The notes beneath the pieces are model-generated. The model saw only the letters and a list, made by a program, of their open reading frames with translations. It ran no database searches and was not told the origin of the DNA. This document shows positions 6,407 to 13,274 of a stretch of 13,274 bases of DNA, piece by piece. The first letter of the stretch is position 1; each line of letters starts with the position of its first letter. The stretch is taken from contig CACONV010000023.1 of the NCBI GenBank assembly GCA_902628605.1, forward strand, positions 1 through 13,274, written 5' to 3'. The stretch comes from an uncultured Bacteroidota bacterium (GTDB lineage Bacteria; Bacteroidota; Bacteroidia; Flavobacteriales; Flavobacteriaceae). A program made the translations under genes and the position numbers.

Positions 6407-6958
6407 ATGAAAATAATTAGGTTTATATTTAGTACTGTTTTTTTTAAGAATATATTTTATATTTCTTTTTTTACTGTACTTGTTGCTTTTAGTGTTTTTT
6501 TTGGACTTGGCTTTGTGACCCAACACAACAAATACGTTAAAGTTCCAGAATTATTTGGTCTCAATATCTCTGAAGCTATTGAAACAGCAAAAAATAAATC
6601 TTTAAATATTAAAATTCTAGACTCAGCAAAATTTAATCCAAATTATCCACCTTTAACTGTTTTAGATCAGTTTCCAAATCATAACAAGGAAGTAAAAAAA
6701 GGCAGAAAAATTTATTTGACATTAAATCCAGTTGGATATAAAAAAATGAAAGTTCCAAATGTTATACAGATTACGCTTAGAAACGCCGAAACTTTATTAA
6801 ATGCTGTGGGATTTGAAGTTGGAGAATTAATTTATAAAAATAATATAGGTAAAGATATGGTTCTTGAGATACGTCACGAAGGAAAAAAGATTGAACCGGG
6901 TCACGCTCTTCAACAAAGAAAAAAAATAGATTTGGTTTTAGGTAATGGAAAAAGATAG
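6407..6958 (+). CDS. Membrane-anchored PASTA-domain protein without a kinase
   Basis: A 183-residue protein: short basic N-terminus, one hydrophobic membrane segment (about 16-38), then two PASTA domains, about 43-108 (VKVPELFGLNISEA... ending LTLNPV) and 114-179 (MKVPNVIQITLRNAE... ending DLVLG). PASTA domains usually sit outside the cell on Ser/Thr kinases or penicillin-binding proteins and may bind peptidoglycan fragments or lipid II; neither catalytic domain is present. Topology should be N-in with the PASTA domains in the periplasm. It overlaps rluD by 14 bp and diverges from ddl. The cell-wall neighbour supports an envelope role, but this is inference. A similar lone-PASTA protein next to rluD is recalled in other Bacteroidota, so it is probably not a truncated kinase. 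Confidence 0.88.
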   Translation: MKIIRFIFSTVFFKNIFYISFFTVLVAFSVFFGLGFVTQHNKYVKVPELFGLNISEAIETAKNKSLNIKILDSAKFNPNYPPLTVLDQFPNHNKEVKKGRKIYLTLNPVGYKKMKVPNVIQITLRNAETLLNAVGFEVGELIYKNNIGKDMVLEIRHEGKKIEPGHALQQRKKIDLVLGNGKR

Positions 6959-7970
6959 AATTATCGAAGAAGGGAATTTATATGAGCACTTCACTTTTGA
7001 AGCAGATGACGGACAAAAACCCCTGAGGGTAGATAAGTTTCTAATAAACAGGATTGAGAATTTATCAAGAAATAAAATTCAAATAGCAGCAAAATCTGGT
7101 TTTATTTTTGTTAATGAAACTTCTGTAAAACCTAATTTTAAAATTAAACCAAAAGATGTAGTTAAAGTAACACTACCTCACCCCCCTTTCGAAAATCTAC
7201 TAAAATCTGAAAAAATACCTTTAAATATAGTATTTGAAGATGATCATCTCATAGTTATAAATAAAAAAGCAGGATTGGTTGTTCATCCAGGACACGGAAA
7301 TTACTCAGGAACATTAGTAAATGCATTATTATATCATTTTAAAAACTTACCTGTAAATTCAAATGAAAGACCTGGCCTTGTTCATCGCCTTGACAAGGAA
7401 ACAAGTGGTTTAATCTTAGTTGCTAAGAGTAATCTAGCAATGAAAAGTCTAGCGGATCAATTTTATAATAAAACTATTAATAGAACTTATCAAGCCTTGG
7501 TTTGGGGGAATGTGCAAAAGGATAATGGAACCATAAATGCAAATATAGCAAGAGACTTAAAAGATAGATTAAGAATGTTTGTTTATGCTGATAATGAAAT
7601 AGGTAAAAAGGCGATCACTCATTATAAAGTAATCGAAAGATTTGGATATGTAACATTGATAGAGTGTAATTTGGAAACGGGAAGAACTCACCAAATTCGT
7701 GTTCACATGAAACATATTGGGCACACATTATTTAATGATGAGCGGTATGGAGGAAATATTATTTTAAAAGGAACAAAGTTCTCTAAGTACAAACAATTTA
7801 TTGATAACTGTTTTAAAATTCTACCCAGGCAGGCACTACATGCTAAAACTATTGGTTTTAAACATCCGTTTAATCAAAAAAAAATGATATTTACCTCTGA
7901 TTTACCAGAAGATATTTCACAAGTTTTAAAAAAATGGAGGATATATTCCAAGCATAAAGATTTTCTTTAA
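6945..7970 (+). CDS. rluD: RluA/RluD-family 23S rRNA pseudouridine synthase
   Basis: Isomerises uridines to pseudouridine, probably in 23S rRNA; RluD in E. coli modifies helix 69. The 341-residue product shows an S4 RNA-binding domain (about 28-75, LRVDKFLINRI... to VKVTLP) and the pseudouridine synthase domain with HRLDKETSG (147-155, catalytic Asp150), LVHPGHG (112-117 region), an ETGRTHQIRVHM block and a C-terminal RQALHAKTIGFKHP. The start ATG lies 14 bp inside the PASTA gene, so translation is probably coupled. Assignment to RluD rather than RluA or RluC rests on the S4 domain and length; target uridines are not certain. Confidence 0.92.
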   Translation: MEKDRIIEEGNLYEHFTFEADDGQKPLRVDKFLINRIENLSRNKIQIAAKSGFIFVNETSVKPNFKIKPKDVVKVTLPHPPFENLLKSEKIPLNIVFEDDHLIVINKKAGLVVHPGHGNYSGTLVNALLYHFKNLPVNSNERPGLVHRLDKETSGLILVAKSNLAMKSLADQFYNKTINRTYQALVWGNVQKDNGTINANIARDLKDRLRMFVYADNEIGKKAITHYKVIERFGYVTLIECNLETGRTHQIRVHMKHIGHTLFNDERYGGNIILKGTKFSKYKQFIDNCFKILPRQALHAKTIGFKHPFNQKKMIFTSDLPEDISQVLKKWRIYSKHKDFL

Positions 7971-7972
7971 AG

Positions 7973-7997
7973 AATCAAATTTTGAAGCTTGATTTTT
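7973..7997 (+). terminator. Possible weak terminator after rluD
   Basis: AATCAA (7973-7978) and TTGATT (7989-7994) can pair around a 10-base loop, with T continuing to 7997, just after the rluD stop. Only two G-C pairs are available and the right arm is shared with the candidate yaaA promoter element, so this is tentative. Confidence 0.25.
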
Positions 7998-8017
7998 AAA
8001 AAAAGCTATTAAATTTG
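7989..8017 (+). promoter_or_regulatory. Candidate yaaA promoter
   Basis: TTG (7989-7991), 18 bp, TAAATTTG (8010-8017), an exact TAnnTTTG box. The predicted leader is about 10-13 nt before the two ATG codons at 8031 and 8034. It lies in the 60-63 bp gap after rluD. Confidence 0.45.
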
Positions 8018-8033
8018 AAATTAAAATAAAATG

Positions 8034-8804
8034 ATGAAAATCCTAATTTCACCTGCAAAATCTTTAAACCTAAGATCTGAAATACCTTTTGATGGGTTCA
8101 CAAATCCAATTTTTTCAAAACAAACTAGTGAAATTATTTCTAAACTTAAAGAGATGTCAGTAAGTTCTTTAGGTAGTTTACTAGGTGTTTCAGAAAAATT
8201 AGCTCAGCTAAATTGGAATCGAAACCAAAATTTCAAACTTTCATATAATCTAAAATCTGACTCTAGTTTAAGACCATGTATTTATACATTTGATGGTGAT
8301 GTATATTCCGGTTTTGATGCGTATTCTATTTCAGCTTCAAATATAAAAACCATGCAAAATAATTTAAGAATACTTTCTGGATTGTATGGGATTTTAAAAC
8401 CTCTTGATTTGATCCAACCTTATAGACTCGAAATGGGAACAAAAATCAAATTAGGAAAGACAAATAACCTTCATGAATTTTGGATTGATCTAGTAACCGA
8501 TCACCTAAATTCCGAATTATCGGGGGATGATGTTTTGTTAAATCTAGCTAGTAAAGAATATTTTAATGCTGTGGATTCAAATAAAATAGAAGCACAAATA
8601 ATAAGTCCAATATTTAAGGATTATAGAAATGGAAAACTAAAAATAATTTCTTTTTATGCTAAGAAAGCTAGGGGACTTATGGCTAGATATATTATCGATA
8701 ATAATTCGAAGAATTTAGAACATATTATTGGATTTAATTCAGCTGGGTATACTTTCAGTGAAAATGAAACTAAGAATTCTAGTGAGCCGGTTTTTATAAG
8801 GTGA
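8034..8804 (+). CDS. yaaA: Peroxide stress protein YaaA (UPF0246/DUF328)
   Basis: In E. coli YaaA lowers free iron during hydrogen peroxide stress and so limits Fenton damage; family members also bind DNA. The 256-257 residues match the family. Diagnostic segments are the N-terminal MKILISPAKSLN, the central TFDGDVYSGFDAYS, then RILSGLYGILKPLDLIQPYR with LEMGTK, and the C-terminal FYAKKARGLMARYII. The ORF opens with two ATGs (8031, 8034); I prefer the second because it gives the standard N-terminus, though the first is equally open. Its TGA directly abuts the trpA stop on the other strand. Nothing nearby relates to oxidative stress. Confidence 0.95.
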   Translation: MKILISPAKSLNLRSEIPFDGFTNPIFSKQTSEIISKLKEMSVSSLGSLLGVSEKLAQLNWNRNQNFKLSYNLKSDSSLRPCIYTFDGDVYSGFDAYSISASNIKTMQNNLRILSGLYGILKPLDLIQPYRLEMGTKIKLGKTNNLHEFWIDLVTDHLNSELSGDDVLLNLASKEYFNAVDSNKIEAQIISPIFKDYRNGKLKIISFYAKKARGLMARYIIDNNSKNLEHIIGFNSAGYTFSENETKNSSEPVFIR

Positions 8805-9566
8805 TCATCTAAATTTTTTAATAAATTTCCCTATATACTCTATACCATTTTGTTCGATAAAATTTATAAAGGCTGATCCTATAATTGCACCTTTGCTCTT
8901 TTCTATGACTTTTTTATAGGTTTCACGATTACTTATACCAAATCCAACTATTGAAGGATTATTTAAATTCATATTTGAAATTTTATCAAAATATTTAAAA
9001 CTATTATCTTCTAAATTCTTCTTTGATCCTGTTATGGACGAACTGCTAACCATATAAATAAATCCTTTTGAATTTTTATCTATTAGTTTAATTCTTTCTT
9101 CAGATGTTTGAGGGGTTATTAAAAAAATATTTAACAAATTATTTTTGTGAAAGAGACTTTTGTACTCTTCAATATATATCTCAACAGGTAGGTCCGGGAT
9201 AATTAACCCGTCAATACCGATTTCTTTAGATTTGATACAGAATTTTTCAATACCAAATTGAATGATTGGATTTAAATAACCCATTAGTATAACTGGAATT
9301 TTCACTTTTTTCCTTAAATCTTTTAATTGAGAAAAAAGTATACGAATAGTCATACCATTTTCTATTGCTTTTTTTGAACTTTTTTGGATAGTTTCACCAT
9401 CAGCCAGGGGATCTGAGAATGGAATTCCTACTTCAATTAAATCTACATTATGTTTTTCTAGTCTAGATATAATTTTTTTTGTGTCATCCAATCTAGGAAA
9501 GCCAGCAGTAAAATAAACAGAAAGTATTTTTTTATCTTCTTTTAATTTTTTCTGTATTCGATTCAT
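8805..9566 (-). CDS. trpA: Tryptophan synthase alpha subunit
   Basis: Cleaves indole-3-glycerol phosphate to indole and glyceraldehyde 3-phosphate; works in an alpha2-beta2 complex with TrpB, passing indole through a tunnel. The 253-residue TIM barrel is slightly short of the usual 260-270. Catalytic Glu45 (in DLIEVGIPFSDPLADG) and Asp56 correspond to Glu49 and Asp60 of Salmonella. The phosphate-binding GFGISNRET and IIGSAFI motifs are present near the C-terminus. Last gene of the trp operon: its ATG overlaps the trpB stop by 1 bp (TAATG), a typical coupling for equal subunit output. Its stop lies directly against that of yaaA, leaving no space for a separate terminator. Confidence 0.97.
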   Translation of the reverse strand: MNRIQKKLKEDKKILSVYFTAGFPRLDDTKKIISRLEKHNVDLIEVGIPFSDPLADGETIQKSSKKAIENGMTIRILFSQLKDLRKKVKIPVILMGYLNPIIQFGIEKFCIKSKEIGIDGLIIPDLPVEIYIEEYKSLFHKNNLLNIFLITPQTSEERIKLIDKNSKGFIYMVSSSSITGSKKNLEDNSFKYFDKISNMNLNNPSIVGFGISNRETYKKVIEKSKGAIIGSAFINFIEQNGIEYIGKFIKKFR

Positions 9567-10747
9567 TAAAGTTTAAAATATTTAATATAAGTTTCTAAAT
9601 CCTTGTCACCTCTTCCAGAACAATTAAAAACAAGTATGTCATCTTTTTTGAAAGCCATTGTATCCAATATAGAAAAGGCATGGGCAGTTTCAATTGCAGG
9701 TATAATTCCTTCTATCTGAGACAAAGCTAGACCCCAATCCATCGCCTCACTGTCATTAACTGAAACAAATTTTGCTCTTTCTGTCTCATACAAATGAGAA
9801 TGAAGAGGACCTATCCCAGGATAATCTAAACCTGCTGAAATTGAATAAGGTTCAATTATTTGTCCGTCATCGTTTTGCATAAGTAATGTTTTACTACCAT
9901 GCATAATTCCAATTTTACCCAATTTAATTGTTGCTGCACTCTCACCAGAATTAATTCCTTTGCCAGCTGCTTCAACTGAAATTATTTTCACTTTTTCATT
10001 ATTCAAATAATGATAATATAAACCTGCGGCATTACTTCCACCACCAACACATGCAATAAGATAGTCTGGATAATCTCTACCTTCCTTTTCTAAAAGTTGT
10101 GTTTTCACTTCCTTGCTAATTACAGCTTGTAAACGAGTAACCATATCAGGATAAGGATGTGGACCTACAACTGAACCAATAATATAATGAGTATCTATAG
10201 GATTATTAATCCAATCTCTCATTGCTTCATTAGTCGCATCTTTGAGAGTTTTGCTTCCAGACTTTGCTTCCCTCACCTGTGCACCAAGCATTTTCATACG
10301 TGCTACATTTGGTGCTTGACGTTTAATATCAACTTCACCCATGTATATTACACAATCAATTCCCATTAATGCACACACTGTTGCTGTGGCAACTCCATGT
10401 TGTCCAGCTCCTGTTTCAGCAATAATCCTCTTTTTATTTAAGTTTTTGGCTAATAAAATTTGTCCAATAGTATTGTTTATTTTGTGAGCTCCAGTATGAC
10501 AGAGGTCCTCTCTTTTTAAGTAAATTTTTGTATTATATTTTTTAGAAAGTCTTTCAGCAAAGTATAGAGGAGTAGGTCTCCCTACGTATTCGGATAATAA
10601 TTTTTCAAAATCTTTTCTAAAGTTTTCTGATTTAATTATTTTAAGATAATTTCTTTTTAATTCATCTATGTTTGGATATAACATTTCAGGAATGTATGCA
10701 CCTCCAAAATTGCCATAAAAACCTTTTTCGTCAACTTTATATTTCAT
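9566..10747 (-). CDS. trpB: Tryptophan synthase beta subunit
   Basis: PLP enzyme that condenses indole with serine to give tryptophan. The 393 residues have the normal length of TrpB1. PLP lysine is Lys89 in HTGAHKIN, catalytic Glu111 in AETGAGQHG, and the PLP phosphate loop is CVGGGSNAAG. The N-terminus MKYKVDEKGFYGNFGGAYIP is the standard start for Bacteroidota, supporting ATG at 10747 even though it overlaps trpF by 11 bp. The 3' end overlaps trpA by 1 bp. It is more conserved and less Lys/Asn-rich than the neighbouring trpF and trpC products, as expected. Confidence 0.98.
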   Translation of the reverse strand: MKYKVDEKGFYGNFGGAYIPEMLYPNIDELKRNYLKIIKSENFRKDFEKLLSEYVGRPTPLYFAERLSKKYNTKIYLKREDLCHTGAHKINNTIGQILLAKNLNKKRIIAETGAGQHGVATATVCALMGIDCVIYMGEVDIKRQAPNVARMKMLGAQVREAKSGSKTLKDATNEAMRDWINNPIDTHYIIGSVVGPHPYPDMVTRLQAVISKEVKTQLLEKEGRDYPDYLIACVGGGSNAAGLYYHYLNNEKVKIISVEAAGKGINSGESAATIKLGKIGIMHGSKTLLMQNDDGQIIEPYSISAGLDYPGIGPLHSHLYETERAKFVSVNDSEAMDWGLALSQIEGIIPAIETAHAFSILDTMAFKKDDILVFNCSGRGDKDLETYIKYFKL

Positions 10748-11360
10748 TTTCTAGACTATATTTAAAAGATTTAATCAATTCTATATTTTTTTTCCCTGGA
10801 TTTAATTCAAATCTGCTGTTAATATCAACGCAGAATAAGGGTAGGGAAAGTTTTTTTATTTTTTTTATGGCATTTATACTTTCAATACTAATTCCTCCAC
10901 TAAGAAAAAACTTTTTTTCGTATTTATAGTTTCTTAAAATTTCCCAGTCAAACGAAATACCATTTCCCCCAGGAGATTTTCCTTTTGTGTCAAATAAAAA
11001 ATAGTCACTACATAATTCGTACTTTTCTAGAACATTAAAATTAAAATTTTCATCTATACTGAAAGCTTTAATAATTTCAACTCCTAAATCCTTTATTTTT
11101 TCACAAAATTCAGGAGATTCAAGCCCATGAAGCTGAATAGCCTTTAATTTATGGACATTAACTTTATTCTTAATTTTTTCAAAATCAGCATTTACAAAAA
11201 CTCCTGTTTTTTTTATTTTGGTTTGTGAGAGGTTAGGAGTGGAACCTATAACAAGTCTTTTTGATTTTTCCCAAAAAATAAAACCCATATAATCAGGTTC
11301 TAATTTAGAAAGACCTAAAATATTTGATTCAAATTTTAATCCACAAATTTTAATTTTCAT
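10737..11360 (-). CDS. trpF: Phosphoribosylanthranilate isomerase
   Basis: Amadori isomerisation of N-(5'-phosphoribosyl)anthranilate, third step after chorismate. The 207-residue TIM barrel has the general base Cys6 in KICG, general acid Asp124 in LFDTKG, and the phosphate motifs FFLSGGI and VDINSRFE. Free-standing, not fused to TrpC as it is in E. coli. It overlaps trpC upstream and trpB downstream by 11 bp each. More diverged and more Lys-rich than trpB. Confidence 0.95.
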   Translation of the reverse strand: MKIKICGLKFESNILGLSKLEPDYMGFIFWEKSKRLVIGSTPNLSQTKIKKTGVFVNADFEKIKNKVNVHKLKAIQLHGLESPEFCEKIKDLGVEIIKAFSIDENFNFNVLEKYELCSDYFLFDTKGKSPGGNGISFDWEILRNYKYEKKFFLSGGISIESINAIKKIKKLSLPLFCVDINSRFELNPGKKNIELIKSFKYSLENEI

Positions 11361-12141
11361 AATTTAAATTTTCTAAAGTTTTTTTTAACTCTATACCTGG
11401 ATCACTCGATATCATAAATTTTTCTCCAATCAAAAATCCTTGATAACCAATTTTCTTTAACTTTTTTATTGAATTATTGTTTTTTAATCCACTTTCTGAA
11501 ATTTTTAAAAATTCATTGGGTATTTGATTGAAAAGTTTTTCACTTATTTTTAAATCAGTTTTAAAAGATTTAAGGTTTCGATTATTTACTCCGATAATAT
11601 CGACGTTTTCAATTAACCCTTTTTGTAGTTCGTCATTATTGTGAACTTCCAAAAGAACCTCTAATTTCAAATCTTTTGCTTTTTTTGATAAATTGACTAT
11701 TTCATCTTTTGTAAGTATTGAAGATATAAGCAATATAATGTCAGCTCCAAAGGCTTTAGACTCATAAATTTGATATTCATCTATTATGAAATCCTTTCTT
11801 AATATCGGCAAAGAAGATATAGATCTAGCTAAGACCAAATCTTCCAAACTCCCACCAAAATACTTTGAATTAGTTAACACTGATAATCCACTAGCACCAT
11901 AAATTTGATAGTTCCTACAAACTTCATCAACAGATAATTTATTGTTAATTTCGTTTTTTGACGGAGAACGTCTTTTGAATTCGGCTATAATTCCAAAACT
12001 ATCCTTTTTAATTGAATTAGTCATTGAAATTGTATTTCTTTTAAAAAGAGACATTTTTTCATACTCCGATATAGGAATAATACTTTTTTTAAGTTTCAGT
12101 TCTTTCTTTATGTCAATTACAATGTTTTTTAAAATAGACAT
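11350..12141 (-). CDS. trpC: Indole-3-glycerol phosphate synthase
   Basis: Closes the indole ring by decarboxylative cyclisation of CdRP. The 263 residues are standard for a single-function enzyme. Catalytic and binding residues are visible: Glu54 and Lys56 in IIAEFKRRSPSK, Lys116 in ILRKDF, Glu165 in LLEVHN, Asn186 in IGVNNRN, and Glu216/Ser217 in SESGL. ATG at 12141 is 2 bp downstream of the trpD stop. Overlaps trpF by 11 bp. Confidence 0.97.
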   Translation of the reverse strand: MSILKNIVIDIKKELKLKKSIIPISEYEKMSLFKRNTISMTNSIKKDSFGIIAEFKRRSPSKNEINNKLSVDEVCRNYQIYGASGLSVLTNSKYFGGSLEDLVLARSISSLPILRKDFIIDEYQIYESKAFGADIILLISSILTKDEIVNLSKKAKDLKLEVLLEVHNNDELQKGLIENVDIIGVNNRNLKSFKTDLKISEKLFNQIPNEFLKISESGLKNNNSIKKLKKIGYQGFLIGEKFMISSDPGIELKKTLENLNYEN

Positions 12142-12143
12142 GT

Positions 12144-13130
12144 TTAAATTTTAGCTAGTTTTTCAAAAGACTTGAGAGCTTTTTTATTATGTAATGAATC
12201 CTCAGCTATTTTTATAGATTCATTAATATTTAATTTTTTAGATGTGGATATTGCCATTGCCGCGTTAGCACAAACAACGTTATTTTGCTCCTCTGAGCCA
12301 TTTCCTTCTAATATGGATTTAAAAATAAAAGCGGATTCTTTTACACTATTTCCTCCACTGATTGAATCTTTTGTTACACTTTTATATCCAAAATGATGAG
12401 GGTCGAAAATAAATTCTCCAGAATTTCGAATCAATTTTGTTGGACCAGTTAGAGATATTTCATCGTAGCCATCTAACGAATAAGTAATTGTATAGTTTTT
12501 ATTTGTTTTTTGGAAAAGATAGCCATATAGTCTTGCAGTTTCTAGATTATAAACACCAGTAAGTTGATTCTTAGGATTAACTGGATTTACAAGAGGCCCC
12601 AAAATATTAAAAAAAGTTTTAATCCCTAAGTTTCTTCTAACCGAAGCTACATTTTTCATAGCTGGGTGAAATAATGGAGCGTGTAGAAAACATATTCCAG
12701 CTTTATCGATACAATTTTTTAAAAAACTTTCATTATTCGAAAAATTGATTCCCAAAAATTCCAAAACATTACTTGAACCGCAATTGGATGAAACTCCGTA
12801 GTTTCCGTGCTTTGCAACTTTAATTCCAGAACCAGCAGTCACAAATGAGGACAAAGTTGAAATATTGAAAGTATTTTTCTCATCTCCTCCTGTACCGCAC
12901 AAATCAATAGTATCGTAATCTGACAAATCTATCTTAACACATAAATTAAGTAAAGCATTTCTAAAACCATTTAATTCATCAATGGAAATACTTCTCATCA
13001 TGAAAATGGTTAAAAAAGAAGATATTAGAATATCATCATGTTTTCCTTCGGTTATTTCAATAAGAGATTTTTCCGCCTCTGATGCAGTCAAGTATTCTTT
13101 AGCAATTAATTTTTCTAAAATATTTTTCAT
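12144..13130 (-). CDS. trpD: Anthranilate phosphoribosyltransferase
   Basis: Transfers phosphoribose from PRPP to anthranilate. The 328 residues include the PRPP loop CGTGGD (78-83), KHGNYGVSS (107-115), GSSNVLEFLGI (118-128) and the anthranilate-channel region RRNLGIKTFFNILGPLVNP. Two in-frame ATGs exist. I prefer 13130, 1 bp after the trpG stop, because homologues start MK..L at that point; the other at 13139 adds three residues and overlaps trpG by 8 bp. The enzyme is not fused to TrpG, unlike in E. coli. Confidence 0.96.
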   Translation of the reverse strand: MKNILEKLIAKEYLTASEAEKSLIEITEGKHDDILISSFLTIFMMRSISIDELNGFRNALLNLCVKIDLSDYDTIDLCGTGGDEKNTFNISTLSSFVTAGSGIKVAKHGNYGVSSNCGSSNVLEFLGINFSNNESFLKNCIDKAGICFLHAPLFHPAMKNVASVRRNLGIKTFFNILGPLVNPVNPKNQLTGVYNLETARLYGYLFQKTNKNYTITYSLDGYDEISLTGPTKLIRNSGEFIFDPHHFGYKSVTKDSISGGNSVKESAFIFKSILEGNGSEEQNNVVCANAAMAISTSKKLNINESIKIAEDSLHNKKALKSFEKLAKI

Positions 13131-13131
13131 A

Positions 13132-13274
13132 CTAATCATTTATCCAATTTTGAAGAATTTTTTTTCCGTATTTCGTCAATATTGATTCGGGATGAAATTG
13201 AACTCCATATACTTTATAATTTTTGTGTCTTAAAGACATTAGGTGACCTTTCTTATCGAATGATGTCGCTTCAA
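13132..13274 (-). CDS. trpG: Anthranilate synthase glutaminase subunit, C-terminal fragment at window edge
   Basis: Only the last 46 codons are in the window, reading in from the right edge and ending at TAG (13134-13132). The segment GVQFHPESIL carries the catalytic His and Glu of class I glutamine amidotransferases, with the TrpG/PabA-type context LRHKNYKVYG before it and GKKILQNW after it. It supplies ammonia to TrpE. Position directly upstream of trpD makes TrpG the natural call; a role shared with PabA in folate synthesis cannot be excluded. The 5' part and presumably trpE lie outside. Confidence 0.9.
   Translation of the reverse strand, partial: EATSFDKKGHLMSLRHKNYKVYGVQFHPESILTKYGKKILQNWIND

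Noticed and set aside
8769..8783. Near-palindrome around GAATTC in the 3' end of yaaA as a trpA terminator
   Set aside because: Only a 4-bp stem with a loose T-rich tail; it lies well inside the yaaA coding sequence and is too weak to call.
12144..13274. Tryptophan attenuator or leader peptide
   Set aside because: Such an element would lie upstream of trpE, outside the window; nothing Trp-codon-rich or riboswitch-like is seen between the trp genes here.

Overview
This is about 13.3 kb of AT-rich DNA from a member of the Bacteroidota, most likely a marine Flavobacteriia-type organism with a compact genome. Four things point there: the trp gene order G-D-C-F-B-A; the arrangement of an LUD-domain gene, ftsH and rsfS divergent from birA; the pyrE/Nudix divergent pair; and the ddl-coaD versus PASTA-rluD divergent pair. 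All are recalled as typical of Flavobacteriia, not looked up. TAnnTTTG-type promoter boxes and the lack of clear Shine-Dalgarno sequences agree. The base composition and the Lys/Ile/Asn-rich proteins fit a streamlined genome. I see no mobile element, RNA gene, CRISPR array or sign of recent transfer.

Layout. (1) Positions 1-2870, minus strand: rsfS, ftsH and an LUD-domain gene (cut by the window start), tightly packed and probably one operon. (2) 2919-3650, plus: a biotin protein ligase (birA-like). (3) 3647-4288, minus: pyrE, tail to tail with birA and starting only 6 bp from (4) a plus-strand Nudix hydrolase (4295-4903). (5) 4911-6331, minus: ddl followed by coaD, overlapping by 4 bp. (6) 6407-7970, plus: a membrane-anchored PASTA protein overlapping rluD. 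(7) 8034-8804, plus: yaaA. (8) 8805-13274, minus: the distal part of a tryptophan operon, trpG (partial)-trpD-trpC-trpF-trpB-trpA. It encodes all steps after chorismate except the large anthranilate synthase subunit, which should lie beyond the right edge.

How the genes work together. Most are housekeeping: membrane protein quality control (FtsH), ribosome silencing (RsfS), cofactor and nucleotide metabolism (BirA, CoaD, PyrE), peptidoglycan precursor synthesis (Ddl) beside a likely envelope protein (PASTA), rRNA modification (RluD), peroxide/iron stress (YaaA) and tryptophan synthesis. The densest signal is the packing. No intergenic gap exceeds 75 bp, convergent genes abut or overlap at their stops, and within operons starts and stops overlap by 1, 4, 11 or 14 bp. 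Two candidate promoters sit so close to the start codon that the mRNA would be leaderless or nearly so. I found no clearly novel multi-gene system. The findings are mostly architectural oddities, plus two lone-domain proteins (LUD and PASTA) of unclear role.
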